Of a stretch of DNA of 64,000 bases, positions 10,561-22,890 are shown one piece after another; positions within the stretch are counted from its first letter, which is position 1, and every line of letters starts with the position of its first letter. This stretch comes from Alisma plantago-aquatica. Its lineage: Eukaryota > Streptophyta > Magnoliopsida > Alismatales > Alismataceae. Location: NCBI GenBank assembly GCA_963693085.1, contig OY856409.1, positions 294,786,058 to 294,850,057 on the forward strand, read 5' to 3'. The translations under genes and the position numbers were made by a program. The notes beneath the pieces were generated by a model. The model searched no databases, was not told the DNA's origin, and saw only the letters and a list, made by a program, of their open reading frames with translations.

Positions 10561-12026
10561 CAAAGTGAAACCATTTTCTCTTGATATTCTTGAGGTATGT
10601 GCTAAGATGATTTCATGATCATCAAGCTTCAGAACTCTGATTTCTATTGCCACATATATGATTAATTCAACAATTATTCAAGAAAAAATAAAGGATCAAC
10701 ATATGATGAGAAATTGAAATCAATAACAATATTGATGGGTTCAAGTTATATAACCCACTTTCAAAGTAGCTTCAAAGCTTCAATATTCATGTCTCTAATG
10801 GTGAAAGAAGATCCCCCAACTATCCAAGGCTCGTTTCCAACTTTTTGGATGCAAATGATAGCCAAGGTTGAGTATTGGATAGAAACGAGAAGAAAATCAA
10901 TGTTGAAATCCGATTTCAGTCATCAATTCAAGGTTGAAGATGATCATGGAGCTTAAATTCAGCTTGGGGAACGTTTTCCTACTGCTCCTAAGCTCCCTGG
11001 TCATTGGCCAAAGCAAAGAAAGAAAGTAATTTGCAAAATGGCCTTTCAAGTGAGGAAAAAATTGAATATATGTAATTGATTTTCTAGGAGAGAGAAAGTA
11101 GGAGAAAATCCATCCACTTTCTTTCCACATGCCCCCTCCTTTCCTTGCTTCCAAATCCAACTCCCTTCATCCTCAAAATCCTCTCGTTTATCCTTGAATC
11201 AAAAGCAATCACTTAAGCACCTTAATTAATATAATACTATTATCCATTTTTAGTGGACATTACTTTTTAATTAACAAATGTGAGTGGATTTTTTCACCTA
11301 CTTAGGATATTTTTGTGAAACTCAAGGCATTTGGACGTCCTTGCACTATAGGATTTCAACTACAGCCTTTTTAGTTGATGGGCACATCAATTAATATATT
11401 TATTTTTGCTACAAATTAAATTAGGGTTGCAATTATGCTTAAATCTTGATTATTTTATTATCAAGATTATCTCTCCTCAAAAGTAGTTCAAACAAGACTC
11501 CCCATTCTTTTTGTTTTCTCTAAATGATACCAAGAAACTGTAGGGACATTCTTGAAGTGGTATTTTACATATCTAACCCTAGATTTTGGGTAATTTGCAA
11601 ATTACACCAAAACTAGCATTCATTACACAAGCATTATTTAAACAAACTCCTTCTTGGAACTTAGGCTTGTGGAAGCCATACCTTAGCATCATTCTCATTC
11701 TTATTATTCTATCACACTTGTGGGAAATTTATCATGTAACATTTGCAAGGTAACCCCCTTAATTGGGTAAATTGCACTTTAATCCAAAACAAGTAAAATA
11801 TTGTTTCAACATTATTCAAATAGGACCAAAATTGAAACATAAGCTCTCCTTTAATCTTAATTACTTTTCAAAAGATAAAGACAAGAATCTAAATGACTTA
11901 CTTAAGCAAAACTTCTAGGGTTAAGCCTTAACCCAGGTCAGGGATGTTACACACAAGGTCCATATCGGTTTGTTCATCACCAACCTCAAGATCACCATCA
12001 TCAAACCCTAATAGATCAAGAGAGTT

Positions 12027-12296
12027 GGCTCACCTCTCAACAACTAAGAGAGAGGGGTTTTGCACAACCTCCATCACATATCGGGCAACATGGTGGATCA
12101 TCCCCACATTGGTCAAGATCCCAACCTCCACTAGGTCAACGTCCAACCAAGGCTCACCTCTCGAATCCATGGTGAGAGAAGGGTGTTGTCCAAGCAACTA
12201 GAGTATAGACTCACCTCTCAAAAACCAAGTGAGAGGGGTTTTTCATACACCACTAGAGCTCGAACTCACTTCTCAAAACTAAAGAGAGAAAGGGGT
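12027..12296. repeat. Four spaced inverted-repeat units (CACCTCTC / GAGAGGGG)
   Basis: Units lie at about 12027-12060, 12151-12184, 12208-12241 and 12261-12296. Each has a left arm GGCTCACCTCTC or close to it, a 9-11-nt loop and a right arm GTGAGAGGGG or close to it, followed by TTTTG or TGTTG. The arms could pair as a stem of 7-9 bp. The spacing is irregular, so this is not a simple tandem repeat. Confidence 0.65.
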
Positions 12297-12994
12297 ATTG
12301 CCCCAAAGGAAACCCTAAACGCATGGTTCGGCTACCAAGGTCAATAATACATCAACAACATATCCATCATATATTCAACAAGATTAAAGGTACAAACTAG
12401 GGCAAGAAACATATCTAACAAGATGCATGGCCTATCAATATGAAACATAAGCATGCAACAAGAAAAGGAAGTAGTATAGATAGGGTTAGGCATTATGTAA
12501 CCTGCCTCAAGCTCCAAAGTTCCAAGCACCAAGCTTTAAGCTCTTAGCTCCAAAGCACCCCACCTTTGGCCACCACAAGAAGAGAAGCAAAGCTCATAAC
12601 CACCATGGCCAAAGAACAAGAAAGAAGGAGAACAAGGTGCTAAGGAGAGAGGGGAGATGATTATCAAGGAATCAAGACCTTTCTAGGGTTCGTCTACCAC
12701 CTAGAGGAAGAAGAAGAAGGAGGCTCCACCAAGGAGATCGGTCACCAAGCTCCACCAAAAGAGGGGTATCATCCGCTGAGGAAAAGGGAAGGCAACTAGG
12801 GGGATAAAAGGGATCCCAAGCAAGTGAAAGGAGAAGCATATATAGAAGAGGGTGAAAAGGAAACTAAGGCAAGGTGTTGTCCAACCTAGGGATACTTGTC
12901 CAATGCCATGCCACCTTGCTATACCTCATGCACATGTCATGCCACCAACTAACAAAGGATCGACCACTTGTCCAAGGTATGGTGACACAACCAA

Positions 12995-13095
12995 GGCAAG
13001 GTCAAGGTTGTCACATGGGTGACACACCCCATTGGTTGACACACTCCTGGGTGACACATCCCTGGGCGACACAGCCCTCTGGGCGACACAGAGCT
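12995..13095. repeat. GGGTGACACA cluster
   Basis: Five to six copies of GGGTGACACA, GGGCGACACA or GGTTGACACA occur within 100 bp, preceded by the reverse complement TGTCAC. Variation is again mostly CG/TG. The cluster lies in the same older LTR remnant. Confidence 0.6.
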
Positions 13096-13406
13096 TCAAG
13101 CTCTCCTATGCACAATACAAACCCTTATCAAGGCAAAGCAAAGCAAAGCAAGGCCCATCAAATCTCATAAAGGCCTGACTCATCCTCTCAACCCTAGAGG
13201 ATGCAAGGAAAGATAAAACATCTCTCAAGGTGACAAACTTGCACATCAACCCTAAAACTTGGATAATTTGCAAGTTGCACCTCCAACTTTCAACACAGCA
13301 CAAATGAACCCTAATCACAACCTCAGGTGATTAGCAAGTATCTAAACACAAGGTTTAGGCAAAGTAAATAGGGTAACCCCAAAATGAAGGTCAGGGTCCT
13401 TACACA

Positions 13407-14844
13407 AATCACATGTATTTTTCTTGGCATTGCATGATATACTACAACAAAATGATCATATCTTTAGAATTCTAAGGCAGAAATTAATGTTCAAAAATAA
13501 TTCGGAAAGGGAATTTTATTAGCTATAGGGAAAATGTATTTTTAGAAGGTCCTTCTAGTCAGTCGACTGGATTTCCAATTGATGGACTCATCTATAGTGC
13601 AAATCTACAACAAAGAGAGTCAAATGGTCAAATGTTAAAGAAAGGCGATTGAACAAATTTCTCCATTTGAGGCACGCAATTCATATTGTCAAAGTTTACT
13701 CCTTTGTCCAGGCATAAAAGAAAGTTGGACAATGCCATATGATTTTGTATAGAGGAAAGAAAATAAGTAAATACCAGTCCGACTCAAGTTTGAGAAAACT
13801 CATTACTTTGAACAAAAGGGCCTGATCAAAGCAAACATTTAAAGACCAATACATCAATTGACATCCCCAGTCAATCGACTTGCTAGTAAACACCCAGTCA
13901 AACCCTAAGACAAGAAGTCCATTATTACAGTCAAAGTTTGACTAACTTTCCTAGGGCTGAAGCAAACAAATAAATCCAATCAACCAACTACATCCCCATT
14001 CAATCAACTGACATCCCAGATCAAGCAGCACACCTACTGCCAACAACCTTTTTTAAGGTTTCCCCCTATTTTTCCCCTATAAAAGGAGGGGATATTTCAA
14101 GAAAACAGTATTTTCACATCTCATAACTTGTATTCCAAGATTGTTTCTTATTTCATTTCCGTTATGTCTAAGTAGTTCCTTACTAGGGCATGGGGAGTAG
14201 CTCCATCTCCTGTTCTATACTTTATTGTATTTAACCCCAATCCTTAGTGAATAAATGTTTTCCAATAGTTATGCACTAGATTTGGGATAATTAGACTATG
14301 TTCTTATAGGGTGATGAGACCTCACATCCCATCAAGAATGAACTCATAATATCCTAACGAGACCTCATATATCAACAAGAATGAACTCATATTATCCTGA
14401 TAAGACCTCTTTCAATATTATGATATTTTACCCAGTTTATCTTATTTGTTATAGCTTATGGTGATGGGACCTCTAACCTATAAGTGTGAACATCAAAATG
14501 AAAATCACATGTTCCTTGATGAGGTCTCATACAAGTTCTTGTTGGACGTTTGGATAAAAATCATCAAATGTTTGGGTTTGAGAGACGTCTAACTCTTGTG
14601 ATATTTTTTCTCCAGAAGGATAGAAACCCACGTAGTCTTGCTTTAGGCATTAAAATATATGAGTTGAATCGACTAAGTAAAAACATGGTCTATGGTGGTG
14701 ATTCACCAGACTCCCGATATCTTTTATCATTTTATCAATTAATGTTAATTATGCACTTTTGATTCTTTCTCTAGTTTTAACCAAACCACTCACAAAGTGG
14801 AATTTACTTTTTGTTTATCGCAATTGGTTGGGATTAGCACTGAC
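13407..14844 (+). other. LTR-like region upstream of element G, with motif cluster
   Basis: No coding potential is recognised. The region holds a 10-bp perfect palindrome CAGTCGACTG at 13560, related words (CAGTCAATCGACTTG near 13870, CAATCAACTG near 14010), a TATA box at 14078, and a repeated phrase AGACCTCAYAT...AAGAATGAACTCATA at about 14310-14400. The order, motif cluster then TATA box then leader then gag, suits an LTR U3-R-U5. It does not resemble G's 3' LTR, so it may belong to a different insertion. A possible decayed primer site, TGGCGTTCTTTGGGG, lies near 14847. Confidence 0.35.
14078..14084 (+). promoter_or_regulatory. Probable TATA box of an LTR promoter
   Basis: TATAAAA sits in CCCCTATAAAAGGAGGGG, a textbook plant TATA context. 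It follows a motif cluster and precedes a non-coding leader leading towards gag-like sequence. The downstream start site is not determined. Confidence 0.45.
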
Positions 14845-14960
14845 TAATGGCGTTCTTTGGGGCCGAACCCTTCTATACTCAAATCAACTTGCTTTTTATG
14901 AGTGGGTAGTTTGTCATTAAAAAGGTAAACTCTAGGGATCATTTACCTAGTGGATATGGT

Positions 14961-15960
14961 GTGTTAATGATGACACATCATGCATTCATGGTTAAACCTC
15001 CTAAAGAATCTTGGCCTTTGTTTGAGCACTTGGCTAGAAACTCAAGACATTGTGCCTCTAGTGCAGACAACCATTGTGATAGAAACATGGGAAATGCACC
15101 TTCTCATCCCAAGGATGATACCAACTCTCAAATGATGAAAATATTATCTGACATGATGAATTTGATGAGGACACATGTGGAAGGCACTTCTAGACAATTT
15201 GCCCACTCTATTGAGTCTATTTATGAAGAGGTTATAGCACTCCATTCCTATGGAAACTACAACAATCAAGGCCCTATGTCCAACTCCTACACTTTGTAAT
15301 GAAGAAATCACCCTATATTCTTGTGGAAGCAACAAGGGGAAGAAGGACAAGGATGAACAACACATAATCAAAGACAATTTGCAACTCTAAGTTTGAAGAA
15401 GAAGTTGTTGAAAGGTTGAGAAGCCTTGATTCACACGGATGTGTCCATCTAAGGACAAAACATTAGCCGCCTTGAGCAAAGAATTGATCAATCACTTGCA
15501 TGTCGGGAGTAGGGAAACTTCCCTCTCAAACTTCTGTCAATCTAAATAGCATTGGTTGATCTGTGGGTTCTCCTCAAGGCACTTATGTCCCAAAACAAGG
15601 GCAAGTACCATCTTTGAAACAATACTAAGGTCCCCTGAATCCCTATTCTCCACCACCACAACATCCATACAATTTCCAATACTCTCCAAAACCACTGTCT
15701 CGATACCAACAACCACCACTACAATATTAACAACCTCTAAAAAAAGCTCCCCAAAAACCACCCTACATCCTCTAAAATCATAATCCACCACATCAAAAAC
15801 CACCACCTCCACCACCATAATAATCATGAGCTCCCTCCCATCCCCATGATCAAGTCAACATGGTGACTGTCTTGAGCACTATCAAGGTGTGTGAGCAGCC
15901 CAAAGGGGAAAAAGAAAGTAGATACAAATCATGATAAATACCATTTCTAGAAGGATTTTG
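14961..15960 (+). pseudogene. Gag C-terminal remnant of element G
   Basis: A 112-codon ORF (14961-15299) contains PPKESWPLFEHLARNS, resembling the part of Athila/Tat gag after the capsid domain. A segment of short helical repeats follows (QMMKILSDMMNLMRTHVEG, FAHSIESIYEEVIALHS). Beyond 15300 the reading is broken by stops and frameshifts but keeps a Pro/His/Asn-rich, low-complexity composition, as expected for the gag-protease linker. The 15537-15827 ORFs on either strand are by-products of this low-complexity stretch. Confidence 0.45.
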
Positions 15961-16215
15961 TGAGAGTTCTAAGAGCATTAAAAATCATGTTGTCCCATAT
16001 TTTGTTGGAATAACAACACCATGTGTTCTACCATCACTGGAGATGATAACAACATGTGTTCGATAGTCTTTTGAGATGATACCACCAAGTGTCCCAACTG
16101 TTGGTTCAAGAAGCCTTAGTGTGATGCCCCAAGCTCCTAAAATTTTCAATATGATTGAGCCACCTCTCTTGGATGCTCTAGAAGATCCTTTCTCCAAGAA
16201 GAGACAAAAAAATAA

Positions 16216-16800
16216 TGTATGAACATTCTTAAGGTCTTACGGCAAGTGAAGGAAAGCACCCCATTGCTTTATATCATCGAGCAAGTTCTAACCTATGCAA
16301 AATTTCTTAAGGGTATTGGAACATTCAAGAGAGAGATAATGGGGGGCTGGGATCGTATTGACATAGCATGTGAACATTATATCCTACAACCCTTTCCACC
16401 TAAAGAAGGGTGATCTGAGTGTTCTTCTCATTCCTTTGTATATCAATTACCAACTCATTGAGCAATCACTCCTTGACTTGGGCTTTGGTTCAACATCATG
16501 CCCTACAATGTGTATGCCTAGTTAAGATCAGGAAAAAACAAGGAGGTTGATTGTGTTCACCAATTTGAAGATAGATATACTAGGATACCATGGTCAAGGT
16601 GTATGTTATCTTGGTGGTAGTGGAGAAGAAGACATGCATTGTCCCCAATTGATTGTCTTGCCTTAGACATGGGAGCCTGTGGATAGGAGGATCCCATCAT
16701 ATTAGGAAGACCATTCTTGTCTACAACGAATGTGGAGATCAAGGTGCGCACTAGCACATTGACAATTACCTTCTTGAATAAAAAGATACAAATCTATATT
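16216..16800 (+). pseudogene. Aspartic protease remnant of element G (Athila/Tat type)
   Basis: The ORF at 16219-16413 reads ILKVLRQVKESTPLLYIIEQ and then YAKFLKGI, the conserved pre-protease segment of plant Tat/Athila polyproteins. After a frame change comes LLDLGFGSTSCP near 16475, where DLG stands at the catalytic D-[ST]-G position. Further on, EDPIILGRPFLSTTNVEIKV (near 16680) is the conserved C-terminal protease motif. At least one frameshift and several stops intervene. The enzyme would mature the polyprotein; this copy cannot. Confidence 0.7.
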
Positions 16801-17100
16801 TTTACCGCCTCCAAGTGACATGATATGATGGATGAGGACTGCTGCTTTGAGATCCATGATGATGAACCCAAAGAAATAGAGTTAAAAGAAAGAATTTTGA
16901 GATCTCACAGAACCCGTGGGACAAGGATCATGTTGTGAAAGTACCTGAAAGGACTTCCTATGTTGAGGATGGAAACATTTTGTTTGTGGATGGTTGAGGA
17001 TAAATACGACACCAAGCCCAACTGAAGGCATTAATGCTAGTGCTTGCATGAGACAACTCACCATGGTTTCAGTAGTTTCACTCAAATCCTCATTGTGTTA

Positions 17101-19420
17101 TACTTATGTTTTACATTTTCAAGAAAAACACACACACTTTTGTTTTTGATAGATTTTGTTTAGTTTTAGACGCAGAAGTGAATGGAGAGTGATGAAATGA
17201 GGCACACCATTTGTAATGTGGAAAAATTATTGATGAAAAATCATATTGGTTCAAATTTTGATGAAATATGGATGTTAAAGTTGAATTGGGATGCTAAAAC
17301 ACCCACCACGACCGTGGTACATCAAAATGATCGTTGTGTAAGTGTAATTTTTATAGTGAAATTGAATAAGGGGCACATCCAACACCATGTACATGGTGAT
17401 CATAATGACAAGGTCACAAGCTAGTCAGCATAGTTGTGGCAACCAACATGTCCTTGGTGCCACCTAGCTAGCCAGATGTGGTGACGTAGATCCCACCACT
17501 TATGTGAAAGGAAAAGGGAGGCCTCCTCCAACCATTTTATGCGGAACAGAATGGTGATGGCACACAAAGGCGACCTGATGGCAACGTCCCAGTTCCTCCC
17601 AAACTCCAATCTTTCTTTCTCAAGCTCCAATCCACTCTAGAAACTTTCCCCTATCTCCATCTCTAATTTCTGATCCATTTCTACCCCAAATCTCCATCTT
17701 AAGCTTTTCTCTACCCCACCTCTCCAAAAAACCAAAAACCTAACTCCACCTCTAATCTCCCATAAAAGATGAGGAGTCTTGGAAAACAATTAAAGGAGGG
17801 AGTCAAGAGCATCATTTCCTACCGCCTTCACTCTAAAAAGGACTCATCTACAACCCAACATACACATACCACCTCTTCACCACCAAATCCCATTTCCATC
17901 TCTCATGTGAAGCAACCCATTTGGCAACCTAGAGACAATCCCACCTCCACTCATCCTCTAGACATCACACAATCGATCCACATTATAGTGGGGGGAGAGA
18001 TAGCCATTTGATGAAATTGACACATTGGTGGAGTCTATTGTAGTAGAATCAACCACTCGGCCATGAGGTAGCAAAGATACAACAATTATGTCTTCTTCAC
18101 AACATCACCACCACAGATACTAGCCCATCACTCCACTTCCTCCATCACACCATGACTGGAACCATAGTCACAATCCCTAAGGCAACTATCTCTTTATGAG
18201 GAGGGTGGAGAGATGGAGGATGAGCAACCAGATGTACTAACACATCTTAAGTAGGACCAGATGAAGGGACTTAGCAAGATACATGAGGAGGTCAGACATG
18301 GGAGATGCAGACAAATGTTGAAGACACTTCATCTAAAGTGCTAAACACAGAGGGTGATTGGCATCTATTATGCATGCAAAACTACAACTAAGTCATTGGG
18401 TATCCATTCCTATTCTAAAGACAACATGAAGTCCATTGGGTTGTTTGATGTGACAGATTCTATCCAAGAGACAAACATTAATATTGCACTCCAATTATTT
18501 TCCACTATGGAGAAGGTTGTAGACAAAGGGGAAGAGACCCTTCTCTTTATAGTAGGAGAAGATACCACCATTCCCACCACCTGCATGTTCAACATTTTTT
18601 TTCTCCCAACCCTGAAGTAGAATCTCTACTTGATGAAGGGAGGACCGACAAGGACTCCAACATTAACTATATGGATATTGGAAGAGGTTGATCAGACATA
18701 TAAATTTGTGTTAGGGAAGTCAAAGACGAGCCTTATCCATAACCCCTACATAAGGTATACTCAAAATGTTTTAGCAAATACAATCTTTGCCCAGTACAAA
18801 AACCAGGGGAGTTGTACAAGAAAGATTTGTTTGTGTTGGAATGAATGATAAAAGGAAAGCATGCCAACCTAGGGGAAATAATGATTGACCACATGAAAAA
18901 AATTCCCTCCAAGAGTAAGAATCCATTTGTCATGGGAGGGATGTGATTTCCATTGTAGTTGCCCTAGATTTTGACCTAACATGATTCACCAAGGAATAGG
19001 GAGGCAGGCAAGTAGACTTGCAGTACTTTGTCCGCTCCACCATGATTTCCATGGTAGAAAAAAAAAACCAAGTAAACCTCTCTTATGAAGGCATTACACT
19101 CGAGCTACCCTATCACACTTCACCTCTCCTATAAGATTTTGGCCTAATTCCAAATCTCCTAGACACATTGAGGGGATGGGAACGGGGGCATTCTAGAGAT
19201 GCCTGAAGAGAGCACCCTATAGTTTTTCCTAAGGGAGTGGGGGAGATGAATGTAGATGACCAACAAAGAGTGGTGGAAGAGAGTGAAGCATACAGAGTAA
19301 GGAGAAGAGAAGTAAAGGCAGCACCATAGTAGTAGTCCATAGTTATTGCCTATGACATGTCCACCATATATACGTAGATGGAGGGCATTCAAAAGATACA
19401 AGAAGCCATGTGGTTAGATC
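17101..19420. other. Unassigned interior of element G
   Basis: This is 2.3 kb without a recognised domain. Plus-strand ORFs of 60-90 codons at 17182, 17769, 18354 and 18630 follow one another loosely and may be pieces of one decayed reading frame; none resembles RT, RNase H or integrase. A palindromic phrase CCACGACCGTGG occurs near 17306, and ACCATGTACATGGT occurs near 17385. The first is like the motif in G's 3' LTR. CCATAAAAG near 17760 is a possible TATA box. Confidence 0.35.
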
Positions 19421-20700
19421 TATTGGATCAACGAGCTTTAGAGGGGGGTGAATAGAGTTAAAAACACTTAAACAAAATTCATTAGACCTTCAAGTTACTA
19501 TAACATATGGGATTTGTAAATATCGAATTTGTAGTGCAACTAAGCATGCATAGAAAGGATGAGAGAGATTGAACAATCACAATGGACAAGCTATGTAGAG
19601 TGGTTCCAATCTCCAAACTAGAAGAAAGGCAATCCACTACCTAGAGAGGTCAAGCTTCAGGATTTTGCAACCCATGTATACTTATATTCCTTTATAATAC
19701 ATATAATATGACCTTCTTTTTCAAGAGACAAGGAGACCCAACCTCCTTTTTAAGGACCAAAAGGAGCCAATAAACCTTACACAAAGGGCTTACCTATCTT
19801 TGAGCAAGAGTCTTCTACCTCCAATGACATACCCACTTTTGTAGCTAGCTAGAGACCTTTTCTAAGGTGATCTACTACTACAATAAGTCTTTGTCCTTGA
19901 GGATTTACCCACTCTCCTCATGGATTTCTACCTTTGCCTTCTCCTTCAACTCTAGGAAGCTTTAGAAGCTTCTTCTTCAACCTTTAAGAATGTTTGCACA
20001 TTCTCGTTCACTTGGAGAAGCTTTCACCAACTTGATCTTGAAGAAAGGGATTGGGGAAAGGGATGATTTGATAGCTTTACAAACATACAATGAAGTAGCT
20101 CCCTCACACAGATCATATCTCACTCATATGGATGTTTTGATTTGCAAACAAGACATAGAAAGCATCTTAAATGGAATGGATGCACTCAACTATAGCTAGG
20201 AGCTTGAATAGAATGAAGGAGCAACCTTGGAATGAACTTAGGAGGTCCTATTTATAACTGGGGGTGTCCACTAGAGGCTATGAGCATGAAGGAATCTTTT
20301 CTAGTCATTTGAGGTGTTACAACAGATATAATTTTGAGTTTCGCAACACACCAATGGTTAGAATCACTTTTTTTGCATTATCTGTACAGACGATTTAGGT
20401 GAGTTACATCTGGTTGTGTTTTAATAAAGGTAACTTATGTCACAAAGAAAATTTGAAGCATCAGTCAAGTTTATCCCAGATGAAACTTGACCAATCACTT
20501 AAATTTAGTTTTGCCTTATGTAGGGATCGGTCGAGTTCTATGTATAGGGAACTCGACCAAACCATGACATTCTCAAAATGCATCAAGGGGATCGGTCGAG
20601 TTTGTCACGTGAGAAACCTGATTGAAAAACACCCTATAATGAATTTTGGAACATGTCATTAGAGTGATTAAACATTCAAATTTAGGGCTCTTGATTTTTT
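19421..20700 (-). repeat. LTR-like insertion with AGAGGGGGGTGAATAG signature
   Basis: The left edge, TATTGGATCAACGAGC then TTTAGAGGGGGGTGAATAG, resembles a phrase that recurs in plant LTRs next to initiator-Met primer sites, and that would make the LTR minus-strand. No primer site or matching second LTR is present here, so it would be a solo or truncated LTR. Near 20529-20605 are words GGATCGGTCGAGTT and AACTCGACCAA, which can pair. The right border and target duplication were not found. Confidence 0.35.
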
Positions 20701-22215
20701 CTAATCTTAGTTACAAGTCATTACCTCAATATAAATAATTATAAAAATCATCCTATGAATTTTAGGGTGTTTTCCAAAAAGTGCATTTGCATTGCTTTTG
20801 CTTTGAACTTGATCAAGCTAGGGCTTGATTGAAATGACCCCTTTCATGTACCTAATGCCTAAAATCAATCTCAAGTAGACATATTATATACATATGAATG
20901 GAATGGTTAAGTCATTATCAAAATATGGATAATGTGTAACTCTCAGGATCAACAGTATCAACAAAAAAATGCATTATCAGATCAACTGTATGTACCACTA
21001 TCATCATGTACATGTATAGAGTAACCTTTAATGGTGGACGGATTCTAGGGAGACCTAATCTGATTACCAAGAGACATAACCACCTCCACAGGTAGACTAT
21101 TGGGGATATTACAATCAATATCTTCCACCACATGGAAGACCACCAGTGCTGCCATAGTAGTAGTAACTTCTTCCGTATCACTCCTAGACTTTAGTGTCAT
21201 GAGAGGGACACCCTGATTCAAAAGTTTAGGGTGGTAAGGAGGTACACCCTTGTTTTTCTCATTTCACTCATGATCTTCTTACCTTTCATTTTACCTTCTG
21301 TGTTGATACACTTTCTATATAGATTATAATTTTTCTTACTTTTTATACATGCATTGATGTAGTTTATTTTCTTGCATTTTGTGTAATTTTGCAAAGTTTT
21401 TTCTCTTTATGTAATTCTATGCCATGCATTTCATTTTATGTATATTTATATACAAAAAATTATACTTGAAATTTTCACTGCTTGAATGAAATCATACATG
21501 AATTTTCACTGCTTGTGACCCCTCTTTGGATCAACATTTGTTATACCATTTTCTTACCTATACACCTCATGAAAGGATGCCATAGTTCACACATTATCCT
21601 TGTCCAACCTCCTAATGTTTAGGGTGACCATATATATACACCTTCACTTGTTCCAATCAAAATATGCCCTCCTTACACGTGGGGTAAATAAAAAGTAAAG
21701 AAAAGGAATAAGAGGTATCTATATTTAATAACATCTCAACAAAAGAAAAAATGAGTGATCATATGTAATAGTTCCCCACTCCTTTTCATAGTCCTTTCTT
21801 CTGTTATATGCCTAGTAGGGCTAGGGAAAACCAACTATAGCCATCACTCCCCTACATAAGACAAGTGAGTCATGAGAGGTGAAGTGAAATGTCTGATTGA
21901 TTCTTATCAAGTGAAACAACAACTTTAATCATTTATAGATATGTTATGCATGATATGTTCTACCGGAAACATTATGAAAAGTTACATGGCTTACATATGT
22001 GTTTGGTATCCCTTATTTAAAATTCTTGTGCTCTGATCATCAATTACATTGAAAAATAGAAAAACAAATAAAGAGTTGTAGACTGCATGCCTATTCCACA
22101 TGTGAACTCAATTTAGCCAATGAACATTATGATGATTGCATTCTTCCATGTTTTTCTTAAATAAAGTAAAAAATCAAAGATTCAGTCAGTGCATACTTGA
22201 GTACAAGTATGTTTT
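20701..22215 (+). other. 3' non-coding interior of element G
   Basis: No ORF with a recognisable domain is seen. AAGTTTAGGGTGGTAAGGAGG near 21221 resembles a second, decayed polypurine tract. The sequence continues AT-rich to the tract at 22216, as in Tat-type elements with long 3' untranslated regions. Confidence 0.4.
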
Positions 22216-22227
22216 AAGTTTGGGGTG
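22216..22227 (+). other. Element G polypurine tract
   Basis: AAGTTTGGGGTG is preceded by CAAGTATGTTTT. Element D has CAAGTATGTTTC followed by AAGTTTGGGGTGA at its own 3' LTR boundary on the minus strand. The two are clearly related and mark G's 3' LTR start a few bases on. Confidence 0.7.
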
Positions 22228-22231
22228 GCGA

Positions 22232-22890
22232 TGCGGCCCTAATCAAGGGTTCATCTTTGTCATTTTGTTGTTTAATCACATCAAAATATGTTGTAATGCA
22301 TACTAATTCTCTTTCAAATGCACTCAAGAAGGTTCTTTGCATATTTTTCAGTCACCTTGACCATGCTTTTGAGGGAAGGGGGAGGAGGAGGACCTAAGGG
22401 TTTCTATACCCTTGGAGGAGACTAAAGAGAGTCTAAAAGGTTCCCCAACCTACGCCTATTAGTATAGGGTCAAGCTAAAGTAAAGAACTCCATAGATTGT
22501 CAAAATGAAGAACAAAGTGTAAGAAAGTTAGCCCAACACGATTGTGCTACAAATGTCAAAAACCATAGAAAAGAAAAATGAATAAGCAGCTCAAAACATG
22601 ACCCATAGCATGGTCATGCTAGCCAAAATGGTTGTGTTGCCAAGATGTCAGAAGACTTATGTCAAGGAAAATGACCACGGTCCAACCCTACCACCATATC
22701 CATACTACCCAGTATGGTTGTGCCAACTCACAACCACAATGACCATGTTGCCTAACATGACCATTCCACCTCAAAGACGCCATATCCTTACTTTCCAACA
22801 TGGACGTTGCATCTCAAAGACATCACGACCGTGCTTCCCACCATGACCGTGTGACCAACCTTCAAAACCATATTTTCCTCTATCATTTTC
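22232..22890 (+). repeat. Element G 3' LTR, truncated by element B
   Basis: It starts TGCGGCCCTAATCAAGGG after the polypurine tract. The LTR holds a cluster of CATGGTCATG, CACGACCGTG and ATGACCGTGTG words between 22545 and 22855, similar to the palindromes in D's LTRs. The remainder should lie beyond B's 3' end, outside the window. A short ORF at 22598-22846 is a repeat artefact. Confidence 0.6.

Larger units (their letters stand above)
186..11951 (-). mobile_element. Element A: minus-strand Ty3/gypsy chromovirus, long LTRs, gutted interior
   Basis: Two long direct repeats (186-4031 and 7194-11951) flank about 3.2 kb that reads on the minus strand. From right to left it has a 5' LTR, a tRNA-iMet primer-binding site, gag with zinc knuckles, integrase with a C-terminal chromodomain, a polypurine tract and a 3' LTR. 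Protease, reverse transcriptase and RNase H are not found, and the gag capsid domain is also missing, so the element cannot move by itself. The chromodomain puts it in the Tekay/Del-like chromoviruses. The right flank has CACAA (11952-11956) as the candidate target-site duplication. The left partner is lost because the left LTR is truncated at 186. The insertion target is an older LTR that continues at 11957. Confidence 0.85.
7194..11951 (-). repeat. Element A 5' LTR (complete, 4758 bp)
   Basis: It begins TGTGACA next to the primer-binding site and ends GGGATGTTACA, giving the TG...CA termini of an LTR. The length is extreme for a chromovirus and exceeds the element's own interior. It holds a conserved block (about 7639-7713) shared with the B and E LTRs, the ~58-bp repeat (8815-9010), the 28-bp telomere-like repeat (9171-9338) and the ACGGTC array (9905-10560). 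ORFs inside it (for example 10714-10956) have no recognisable domain and are mirrored in the other LTR. Confidence 0.9.
11957..13406 (-). repeat. Remnant of an older chromovirus LTR (target of element A)
   Basis: The right end reads GGTCAGGGTCCTTACA. Reversed, it starts TGTAAGGACCCTGACC, close to the start of B's LTR (TGTAAGACTCCTGATC) and analogous to A's TGTAACATCCCTGAC. This is therefore the U3 end of a related minus-strand LTR. The rest would lie to the left of A, outside the window. It contains four hairpin-like CTCACCTCTC units and a GACACA cluster. ORFs at 11944-12201 and 12874-13170 fall on these repeats and show no known domain. Confidence 0.55.
14845..22890 (+). mobile_element. Element G: decayed Athila/Tat-like Ty3/gypsy element
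   Basis: The plus-strand order is gag-like sequence (14961-15960), protease (16216-16800), a long unassigned region, a polypurine tract (22216) and the start of a 3' LTR (22232). It is interrupted by an LTR-like insertion at 19421 and truncated at 22891 by element B. The protease sequence and an AAGTTTGGGGTGG tract of the same kind as D's support the Athila/Tat assignment. Reverse transcriptase and integrase were not recognised. Boundaries at the left are uncertain. Confidence 0.5.

Noticed and set aside
15537..15827. Val/Ile-rich minus-strand ORF near the G gag remnant
   Set aside because: It is the complement of a low-complexity Pro/His/Asn-rich linker on the plus strand. Both strands are open because of composition.
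17182..18848. Plus-strand ORF series as a host gene with exons
   Set aside because: I could not support splice junctions or a protein family. The position between G's protease and its polypurine tract points to decayed element sequence.
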